From Melitaea cinxia (lineage: Eukaryota > Arthropoda > Insecta > Lepidoptera > Nymphalidae): 64,000 bases of DNA. The stretch spans positions 18,229,001 through 18,293,000 of the forward strand of contig NC_059397.1 in NCBI RefSeq assembly GCF_905220565.1, in the 5' to 3' direction. Position numbers and translations under genes: made by a program. Below are positions 54,611 through 64,000 of this stretch, piece after piece; the stretch's first letter is position 1; every line of letters starts with the position of its first letter. The notes beneath the pieces are model-generated. The model did no database searches, was not told the DNA's origin, and was given only the letters and a program-made list of their open reading frames with translations.

Positions 54611-56336
54611 TGAGTGATTAGACAAGGAACAGTGCAATCACAAAACATTTAGTAAATCAAGTAAATATACTTTGTTTTAAAACTCTCAGAATATATTATA
54701 TATAGAATACGACGACAAACGGGAAACTGACGTATTGGGTCACTATTTCAATGATCCCTAAATTGAGGAAATGGCACCCTTGTTAAGTATTGGATATCCT
54801 CATTGTGGATACCCAAATACAGCATATTTGTAATATCCAGAATACACTTCAATGAATCATCTATATAATTCTGTAGTCTTCAGTCTGACTGTAGACTATG
54901 TTTACAAGCGAAACATCCTCAAGTAGAATTATGCAGAGAAGGTGGCCTACAAATGTAATTTGGAATCGTCCCTCGAAAAGTTCGCCCAACTCCGTAATTG
55001 AATTACTATCTTCCTCATGAAATGTGTTCGTCTGAACTTCGTCTTATCTTATTCTTCTTCAGTTCTACTAATTGTGTTACTAAGTACGTTTTCAGCACTA
55101 TTTTATAGCATTTTTGTCAGTTATTTAAATCTAATTTTTCTGAAAACTGTTGACTCCAAATGCAAATATAATTTCTATAGAAATAATTGAGTTCCGCTAA
55201 CACACCAAGCTGTAGTGGAGAAGAGTGGTGGATTAAACTAACATAGATCCTACATGGAGAAGTTCTGTTAATTTATAAGAGAATATACACAAAAGAACAC
55301 ATTCTTAGACTTAGTATTCATGTGTGTAGTCTATTTAAACTGATAATCCAATGTTTTAGTAATTATTATTTACTAAAAGAAAAAGTTGGTGAATCGTTAA
55401 AGCATCTGAATAGTTTTCTTAATAGTGGTAACATCTCCATAGTCTTGTAGACTATCAATCAGTACACTGAAATAAGACAACAAAAGTTTAACTTACAACT
55501 AAAGTATAAAGTAATTGTATAATTGAATATTAATGTTTGATAGTCTTTCGCTCCAACTTATTCTGCGAGATCATAATGATAATGAAAATTTTTTAAAATG
55601 AAAAATTAGCTCTTCTACTTATCCATATTAAACTAAACTAATCCGACCGCCGCTATCCATAAGCAGTTGCAGCACTAGAACAATAGAGATTAAGACATTT
55701 TCTTTAAAGGTTAATAGGATGAAATAGGGCGGGGAGCATAAGGGTGGATAAATTCAAGCCCTCTCTTGCAGCGCGAAAGGTATAGTAGCTAATTCCTGTC
55801 ATTATATAAATATTCTCTACTAACTCCAGCTTCTATAAGATGTATATATAAATCTGGTTATTCTATCTGGCCATAATAGCGCTATTTCTTCTTGGTTATT
55901 TCACCTGCTTTGTGTTTCAAACTCGTCATAGTTGATAGTTATCATACAATATTAATATGAAGTACTATGTTCTTTGAATGTCCTAAGATTTTTTTAAGCT
56001 ATTGCATAGCTTTTATCTCGGGCTTAGAGCGCGGCGACCGAATCAAGAAATTCCGTAACGAAAATAAAACCTAACACCCCCCACTCCGCCATGTACATAG
56101 GTAGCTCGGCCGAGCGTTCGCTTAACGTGTATGTATAATGTTATGACTGTACGTAGTTCGCACGGATCGAGACGAGCTGCTCCATGTATTGTAAGATAAT
56201 AAAAATATTTTAAACGATATTACCTTCTCATTTTATCAATAAAAGAAAAAAAATTGTTTTCTTATAGCCCACCACGCTCAAAAAGTGTAACTTGACTTAA
56301 TATCAAAGAAAAAAACTTGAATTAATATCAAAGAAA
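54611..56336. other. no recognised gene; repeat scraps
   Basis: 55225-55260 (gtggtggattaaac...tcctacatgg) is a SINE B tail fragment. 55990-56060 (aagctattgcatagctttt) resembles 57015-57060. The rest is unassigned. Confidence 0.4.
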
Positions 56337-56965
56337 ATAATTGTGTTTGCTCGCAAACGAAAAAAAAAAACCGACTTCAATTACATCGACGAGTAATACA
56401 ACGTAGATCGACGAAAAAATAGTCAAGTAACTACGCGTTATAAAAGATTACTCAAAAAGTAGTTATCAGATGTCGATAAAATTTAAATGTGACCACATGA
56501 TAAACATCCGCTTTCGATAAAATTAAAAATTATCAAAATCGGTACACCCAGTAAAAAGTTATTGCGGATTTTCGAGAGTTTCCCTCGATTTCTCTGGGAT
56601 CCCATCATCAGATCCTGGTTTCCTTATCATGGTACTAAACTAAAGATATAAAAGGAGATATCCTTTTCAACAAAAAAAGAAATATCAAAATCGGTACATC
56701 CATCCAGTAGAAAGTTATGCAGTATAACGATAGGTCGACGTAGGTCGACCAAAAAAGCGTCAAGTAAAAACGCATTATTAGATATAACTCGGAAAGTAGT
56801 TGTTAGATCTCAAATAAATTTATATGGGACCAATTGACACACACCACCTTTCGATTAAAAAAAAATTGTCGAAATCGATCCAGCCGGTCAAAAGTTCTGA
56901 TGTAACATACATAAAAAAAAATCGAATTGAGAACCTCCTCCTTTTTTGGAAGTCGGTTAAAAAAT
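56337..56965 (-). mobile_element. family J element, near full length
   Basis: Begins aattgtgtttgctcgcaaac and ends ctcctccttttttggaagtc with a ggtt terminus on the + strand. The internal block aaaatcggtacacccagtaa occurs twice in related form, giving a duplicated structure. Confidence 0.7.
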
Positions 56966-59019
56966 ACTTCAAAAATAAAAAATTAATAAATAATTATAAT
57001 TTCATAAGTTGATAAAAAATGCTATGCGATAGCTTTACCGCGGCAGTCCCCGAGTGCTAAGCGTTTTTTTTTTTTTTTTTTTAATTTCAAGCTTATCAGT
57101 ACAATGAGCAACTCTTAAGTTAAACCAAATTGAAATAAAAAATGGTTTCCAAAACAATAGATATAGAAACGCCTAATGAAATAATATAGCAATTTTGTAT
57201 GAACGCATTAAAAGTGAAAAACGCGAAATTATACGGAAGTAGTTTTTTCATTTCCCAGCACAAATATAAATAATCAGGAATGATAAAAGTTACTCACGAA
57301 ATGGCGCTAGCAACGTGGAACTGCACCCTGACGTACACTACGTTATGCTTAGACTAAATTTTATACCCATAAACTTTCCCCGTGCTGAAAATATGCGATC
57401 ACCTTTCGTTTTTTAAACGTAACAATGTGATTTCTCTTTGATTTCTTCTTCTCGACTTCTAATTGTCATTATGTTTTAGATTTACTCAGTTTCATTGTGT
57501 TTACGCTCTGTGAACTACTGCTTGATGCATTCGATTGTAGCCTCTCTCCAAATATATGAGCTTTCTAACATAATATGGTTAAGCTTTTATAACTAGACCA
57601 CCTATTTACGTACTTAAATTAGAAGATTATTTTTAACAAATAAACACAAGAATAAATACAATAGATAAAAGTATAATATTATCTAATAGCAATATATAAA
57701 GCACTTAGTTCTTTCTAAATTTATCCTGTTTGAAGATAAAAAACCTAGACAAAGTGTAAAATATTTGTGTACACAAGGCTTATAAATGTTATATAAATTC
57801 ATCATCATCTGTATTCCTTATCTAACATTTCACATCATTTCAGTAATTGGTAGACACACTATTTTCGTAATATCTGTCGAAGCGTAGATATTCCTCACAC
57901 AAAATAAATGTTGCAGATCATTACATCTTTAATGAGGCCTTTAAGGCACCATTGGTAGTCAAAAACCAAAGACAGCGTTAACCTTAAAAAAAATTAAGCA
58001 TTCTTTACGATACAACTCTTCGAAAGAATTCATTTTGCTTAATTAAAATCTTGGTAATGGAAGTAATGGAAGTGAGGAAGTAATTATGAAGACGATCAAA
58101 GGAATTCAATATAGTCGAATATTTGTTTGACGTTTATCAAAATATTTTTGTTAAAATTTTATAATATTTCGAAGGAAAGTTTATTATTTCATCGACATTC
58201 TATAAAGATGTTCTCTGAATTCTATCGATTCTTTTTGTATTATTTTAAAGCATTTGCTTTTTATTTTTGCTAGGCGTTTGTAACAATATATAAACTGAGT
58301 CAGTAAATTAGGTCAACGAATTTCTAAGTGTAAACTGTCATTCAGGTAACATACTTTAATAAAATACGCGATCGACTATATATAAATAGATAGCTAGATA
58401 ATATAGATATAGATAGCGAGAGCCTTCATTTACAAATCTAGTTAATAACAACTTTTATGCCCACATTGTAACGGACTGCCTCTCGACTTGCAGTTGAAAA
58501 AAAATATTATAGAACCGAATAAATTCGGTTATAATTAGTGAAAACCGGTTCGTACCGACTGAGCCGCGATAAAAGGTTATAAACCTAGGAAAAATGCGAA
58601 ATGCTTGTTTTAAATTTACGATTTAAATATTCGCCGCGGTCCAGCCACATCGGTCGGTAATGCACGCTATAAATTTGAATTAAAGCGTTTTATTACCATT
58701 AGACCGGACGTCGGATACATATTGCATTTTTCGTTGACAGCATAATTTACATTTTTACTGTGAACTTTATTAAAATTAATTGCACATTGTTATGTTTTTA
58801 CTGTGGAGTTAAATATTACAATTGGATAAGTAAATCTCTTTGTTACGCTTTCTATAACCGAGCCATTGAACCAATAAGCCATCGACAGGGAATCCTAGAT
58901 GAGAATCCCAGTTTATTCTAAAACACTAACAAGGTAAAATTAATGTAACTGCTTATTACGATGTTTGATAACTTATTTAAATGACGATTAAATTAATTTT
59001 CAACCAATGTTATTTATAT
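56966..59019. other. no recognised gene
   Basis: AT-rich, with a T-run at 57066-57085. No exon-like frames or known repeats other than the scrap at 57015-57060. Confidence 0.4.
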
Positions 59020-59268
59020 TTTTATTGATCATACAGACGTTTGCCGTGGTCTGGGTGTTTGTGAAGTCCTTGTGGGTCTCCCCACCGCGCCCCGGAAAGC
59101 ACGTTAAGCCATCAGTCCCGGTTATTATCATGTACACCTGATAGCTTACGTTATTCATAGTGGGGAACATATCCGCCAACCCGCATTGGAGCAGCGTAAT
59201 GGATTAAGCTCTGATTCTTCTTCTACATTGGGAAAGAGGCCCAACAGTGAGATATTACAGGCTGAAGC
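59020..59268 (+). mobile_element. tRNA-derived SINE, family B, 5'-truncated, with 11-bp TSD
   Basis: gttatttatat flanks it at 59009-59019 and 59269-59279. The tRNA-like head is missing; body and 3' end (gatattacaggctgaagc) are intact. The TSD outside the truncation shows the 5' loss happened during insertion. Confidence 0.8.
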
Positions 59269-59279
59269 GTTATTTATAT

Positions 59280-60115
59280 ACTATAAAAAATTTCAGTTAA
59301 GGTAGATTTAACGATTTATTACCTAACAAAAGAAGAGAAATCTTTAATACTTCGATATATAATACGATAAAATCTAAATTGTAAAGCAAAACCCAGCCAT
59401 AGCAACAAACAAAATGCAAATAAATAAAACCTATACAAAAACATGAGAACAAAATCATTGACTGCAATTTTCGTTTCGTATAATAAAAATACAATGAAAA
59501 AAAAAAGTTTGCGGCTTTCGTAAATAATTCGTACACACAGTTCTGTTATATAAACTACATGCATGAAACCGCCAGATGGCGCCGCATATTGCCGCATATT
59601 GAATTTCAAATTTTTGTTTTTGCATACGCGTGAAAAACACGGCGGAGTTGTAAATTACTCAAACAAAACAACGCACCTCGAAACGAACCTATACAGGTAT
59701 TGACGTTTAGAATTATATTTAGTTTTTATTTGACTGCGATGGAACAGCTGTACGAACATAAATCAGGTAATGCTGAACTATATAAATAAAAGTGAATCAT
59801 TAAATGTATCACTAGAAGCTAAGAAGAAATTTAAATAATTTATGGAATTATGGAAGTGTGTGTACATATTTACGCACGCACGTAAGAAGTTATACTTAAT
59901 TGAATAGCTAACTTTAGGGTGTCGGTTTTTTTGTGACGGTATGTACGCGTGCATCATAAAAAATTACTCTCATAATTTTTCCCTAACGCGCTAAAAGGAG
60001 TATAACTTCAAAATTTTGTGAAAAAAAACGTAGTACCTATAGAACTTTTAAATACGTAACGATGATTCGCAAGACGGGACGACATTATGTCCGGTCAGCT
60101 TGTTATCTCTACATA
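59280..60115. other. no recognised gene
   Basis: Overlapping minus-strand frames at 59297-59640 are aromatic-rich and lack motifs. Nothing else noted. Confidence 0.4.
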
Positions 60116-60550
60116 TAATAAAATGGTAGGAAAGTCAAAACTGTACATTGAATATTTTTTTAAAAGAATACTTGGGGAATAAAATATAGTTTTTAGAATT
60201 TTTGTCTGTTTGTCTGTTACTTTGTCTGTTTGTCTGTATGTATGTCCGGGATAAACTCAAAAAGTACTGTATGGATTTACTTCAAATTTGGCACGAATAT
60301 TATTAAGAAGTCGGGTCAACATATAGGCTACATATTATCACGCTATCACCTACGGGGAACTAGCAGTGAACCTTTATTTCTTCAACGCATTCTGTAACAA
60401 CGTGTAATCTAACGAGGCATACCTATTTGAATGTTGTTATTATGTTAATAATCATGCTATAAGCTAGCTTCATACTATAAATAAAGACATTCTGTAGTAT
60501 ATTTAGTATCAGCATTGCACCCGTGCGAAGCCGGGGCGGGTCGCTAGTTA
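60116..60550 (+). repeat. left arm of a large inverted repeat pair, family M
   Basis: About 430 bp, from ataataaaatggtaggaaag to a gcttcgcacgggt-related tail (cccgtgcgaagccggggcgg) and ctagttaataa. Its reverse complement is 61464-61885. The (ttgtctg)n run is part of the element. Confidence 0.75.
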
Positions 60551-60869
60551 ATAATAAGATGTTACGTTCAATAAGAGCTTACAGTATAATTTTTTAAGAT
60601 TACGCGATCACTGCTAATACTTATAGTTTTAAGTTATAGTTAGACTTTGAATACTCTTTAAAATATACAATCATAAATGAGTCATAATTTAAAGCCTCAG
60701 TTACCTTTCAAAATTTTACCTCAGTTTTGTTTTAACAACAAAAATTCTTTACATATGCTTGACTTGGGATGAGAAAAAGATTGAATGGGAAATGAGAAAA
60801 CTATTCTATATAATTTCGTATTTTCACTTTTAACGCGTACGTACAAAATTGCTAGGCGTTTCTATATCG

Positions 60870-61045
60870 ATTGCCTGGAAACCATTTTATAAAGTGAAAC
60901 TTATGAAAGATACGAAAAGTGTGATCGGGCGAGACGAACGGAATTTTATAGGTAGATAGTTAGAAGTTAGTGAAGATTGAAAGAGAGAGAGTTACGTTTC
61001 GTAAGTTTTACATCATGTGGTCTAAAACACTCGTTATTTATCTTA
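60870..61045 (-). repeat. dispersed repeat, family E, inside the family M pair
   Basis: Reverse copy of 41030-41215: aagtgtgatcgggcgag, gagagagttacgt and catcatgtggtctaaaacac. Confidence 0.55.
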
Positions 61046-61463
61046 TTTTTATAATTTAGTTTGTTCAAATCTACTGTCCGTATCTATTTGTTTATACATG
61101 ATAACTGTTGGAGAAGATTGTCTGAGCTTAAATGGCCGTTTTACTCTTACACAGTGAAATGTGAGGATGTTGCACCAGCAATCCTGGCTCTATATTACCG
61201 ACGCGAGATTGCTCTGAGCTGTCTCGTTGCTGCCTATTTGTTCCACTTACCCTTTCTTTTCTCATATACTCGCGACTAAAGACTTCCTATATTTTTTCAG
61301 TTACACGAAGAATGTTCTTTATATTAGAAAGGGGAAATTTTTAAAGCTATATCCCTTTAGATAGTTAATCTTGATGTTTCTATGTTTAGTAGTGTGATGT
61401 TATTATTTTACCCGCGACTCAGGAGCTAATCCTAGTGGGGGTCTTTGACTGTAAGGCGTTTAT

Positions 61464-61885
61464 TTATTAATAACTAGCGACCCATTCCGGCTTCGCACGG
61501 GTGCAATGCTGATATTAAAAATACTACAGAATATCTTTATTTATAGTGTGAAGCTAGCTTATAGTATGGTTATTAACATAATAACAACAATATTGAAATA
61601 TACGTCGTTAGATTACACGTTGTTACAGAATGCGTTGAAGAAATAAAGGTTCACTGTTTTATAATATGTAGCCTATATGTTGACCCTTCTTAATAATATT
61701 CGTGCCAAATTTGAAGTAAATTCATGCAGTACTTTTTGAATTTATCCCGGACATACATACAGACAAATAGACAAACAGACAAAAGTTCTAAAAACTATAT
61801 TTTTGGCTTCGGTATCGATTGTAGAATTCTTTTAAAAAAATATTTAATGTACAGTTTTGACTTTCCTACCATTTTATTAAATGTA
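61464..61885 (-). repeat. right arm of the large inverted repeat pair, family M
   Basis: Reverse complement of 60116-60550 with visible mismatches (tattccggc for the cggggcggg region; an extra tcggtatcgat block), so the arms are diverged copies rather than a fresh palindrome. Confidence 0.75.
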
Positions 61886-62327
61886 TTGATTATATTTTCT
61901 AATATTTCAGAAGTGTTTTAAAAGCCTATTTAGGTGAATAACTTTGATTTGTCTCAAGTCTTAAAGAATTGTCACTTAAGTAAAATTGTAAGCGACTTCA
62001 GTCATCGATACAATATTGATGCAGGAATGTTTGTACAACAGTATCTGAACTATCGGGCACGTAGGATCAAGTTGAGTTATATCCCTTCATCACGTACAGG
62101 ACGCTGCGTCCCTTTGCGTTAGTTGAAATAAGTGCGTGAGTTTCTCGTATTTTGTTACCAGATGGTTTACTGGAAGCAAGAATTATGAAGGGACATGATA
62201 GTATTATATTAGGATTGTATTGGTCAATAGTTTATATATTACAACGAAATTGAAACACATTTTTATAGAAGAAATAAAAAAAAAAACAAAAACAAAATAA
62301 CATAAAAATCTTGTATTATTTCATTTT
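61886..62327. other. no recognised gene
   Basis: The frame at 61934-62122 (62 codons, basic end) has no recognised domain. Confidence 0.35.
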
Positions 62328-62762
62328 TTTACCGACTTCAAAAAAGGAGGAGGTTACTAAATTTGACCGTATATATATATATAATATATATATACGGGAT
62401 AACTCCGTCGTTTATGAACTGATTTTGATAATTCTTTTTTTGTTGGAATGGAGATATCCCTAGTTTGGTACCATGATAAGGAAACCAGAATCTGATAATC
62501 AGATCCCAGAGAAATCGAGGGAAACTCTCGAAAATCCGCATAACTCTTTACTGAGTGTACCGATTTTAATTATTTTTAATTTATTCGAAAGCCGATGTTT
62601 ATCATGTGGTAACACTTAAATTTTATTAAGATCTGATTACAACTTTTGGAGTAATCTTTGATAATGCGTATTTACTTGACTATTTTTTCGTCGACCTACG
62701 TTGTATTATTTGTCGATATAATTGAAGTCGGTTTTTCTTCGTTTGCCTGCAAACACAATTAT
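62328..62762 (+). mobile_element. family J element, shortened
   Basis: Starts accgacttcaaaaaaggagg and ends tttgcctgcaaacacaatt. About 160 bp shorter than 42640-43236, with a perfect AT-rich hairpin at 62367-62397 near the left end. Confidence 0.7.
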
Positions 62763-63514
62763 TAAAATAACTTTTCAATAGGTAGTAATTTTTCTAGAAT
62801 ACTATTATAGAGATGAATATTTTATTTTCATTTGCAAAATGACGATTTAAAAGTTCTATTGAAGCATAATTGCGTTGAGTAATTTGTAATTTTGATTTTG
62901 GTTCTGACAAAAGTTATATTGGCACCAATATTTACGTGTTTCATTGCCACTTATACATATATATAGTAAAAATAATATGTTTTTGGAATCCAGGTGTTTG
63001 ACTTAGTAGTACGTCTACCGTACGTTGTTACCGTGGTTAATAAATCTTTACTTTTAATAGGGATCTCTTTTTTTTCAGGAAAAGAGGCGTTTTCCCAGCA
63101 TTGAATCACTTTATTTTATAATTCAGTTCAACTTTGATTGATAATATTGATACATTACTTTAGAAGACCAGCTCAAGACTAAACACTAAGTCATTTTCTT
63201 TAGAAAATATAATACAAGTACTAACTGAATCGATATGAATATATTTCCTAAGCAAACTACACATTAACATCATGGGTGATATTCATATAAGATGTAATAT
63301 CAAGAATACTACTGCCTTCTCTTATGTAACAATAAAGGGTATTTTACTGTATCGTTTGAATTTTTATAACATTTTTATTGATCGCAAACTGACAATATAT
63401 AACTATATGATCTAATAAAGGTCCTATGTATTAACCTCAAGTTTTATTGGCGTAGCCCTTAAGTGTCGTCGCATATTGTACAATTTTTCTGTTAGTTTTT
63501 TTTTATACAACTAC
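62763..63514. other. no recognised gene
   Basis: AT-rich and unassigned. Confidence 0.4.
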
Positions 63515-63805
63515 CTACAGATGAGCCGTATGCTTGTATGCAAGCCTCAGCATACAAGCATACGGCTCACCGGCGGGGTAAGTGATTACGGTAGTTGCCT
63601 AATAGACGCCTGCAATACTACAAGCATCGCAAGTGTGTCCCCGACCCTAGCCCCAATCCCCTCAGGAGTTCTAGTCACCTTAATCGTCACAGGAACACAA
63701 CACTGCTTGAAGCAGTATTATTTAGCTGTGTATCTTCTGTAATGTACTTCCCCAGTCGGGCTGCTCCAGATTTTGAGCAGGGTATTTCCTGCCGTGTCCT
63801 CACTT
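63515..63805 (-). repeat. dispersed repeat, family C, with terminal hairpin
   Basis: Reverse copy: gattacggtagttgcct, caagcatcgcaag, acttccccagtcgggctgct and tttgagcaggg. Its left end carries the 19-bp hairpin at 63522-63569 formed by an inverted duplication of the element's end. Confidence 0.65.
63522..63569. repeat. perfect 19-bp hairpin at the end of family C
   Basis: tgagccgtatgcttgtatg (63522-63540) and its exact reverse complement (63551-63569) flank a 10-base loop, caagcctcag. Confidence 0.9.
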
Positions 63806-64000
63806 GTTTTTGACTACATGTATTAGTCAATTGGATTTAGCGAACCATAGTGTTGCATTCCAAACAATAAATACTTCCCAATTTAAGAACAATTGCTGAC
63901 ATTAGTATGCACCCGGTGACAAATCAGAAGACTATTACACAGTAAGTTGAAGATGCACTATGTATGTCTACATATACGTATGTGGAGGTAGGCCAATACT

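Overview
This window reads as nuclear DNA of a lepidopteran insect, probably a butterfly. It is AT-rich, its genes are split by GT-AG introns, and most of it is dispersed transposon-derived repeat: RTE-like, R1-like and Jockey-like non-LTR elements, tRNA-derived SINEs, foldback and MITE-like elements, and one LTR pair. Nothing looks prokaryotic: no operons, rRNA, CRISPR or phage. The order-level call is inference from repeat style; I cannot name a species.

Two complete protein-coding genes can be rebuilt exon by exon. Both encode 12-helix major-facilitator transporters of the insect organic cation transporter (SLC22/Orct-like) type. Gene A is on the + strand (19392-25846, 7 exons, 525 aa). 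Gene B is on the - strand (31659-48960, 7 exons, 505 aa). They converge tail to tail about 5.8 kb apart. All six intron positions and phases (2,0,2,1,1,0) match, and exons 3, 4 and 6 have identical lengths (101, 152 and 182 nt), so they are paralogs from a local, probably inverted, duplication. They differ most in the extracellular loop after helix 1, where exon 2 is 196 nt in A and 100 nt in B, and B has two fewer cysteines there.

Region by region: 1-19 kb is repeat-rich with no recognised gene. It holds a 3.9 kb LTR element without coding capacity (1709-5576) whose LTRs carry a 21-bp minisatellite, a perfect 177-bp inverted repeat pair (6442-7217), a four-unit 116-bp tandem array (7295-7767), and several SINE-like copies, some with clean target-site duplications. 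19.4-25.9 kb is gene A. 26-31.6 kb, between the two gene 3' ends, holds a 5'-truncated R1-like LINE with a 16-bp target-site duplication, a LINE with an open reverse transcriptase frame (28210-29559), and a weak candidate small secreted-peptide gene. 31.6-49 kb is gene B, whose three long 5' introns are filled with repeats, including two MITE-like elements. 49-64 kb holds a second reverse transcriptase ORF (- strand), nested repeat insertions and a large inverted repeat pair.

I found no convincing new multi-gene system. The most useful observations are the paralog pair with its remodelled ectodomain, the coding-less LTR element, the SINE family that shares its 3' tail with RTE-type LINEs, and several palindromic or foldback structures.
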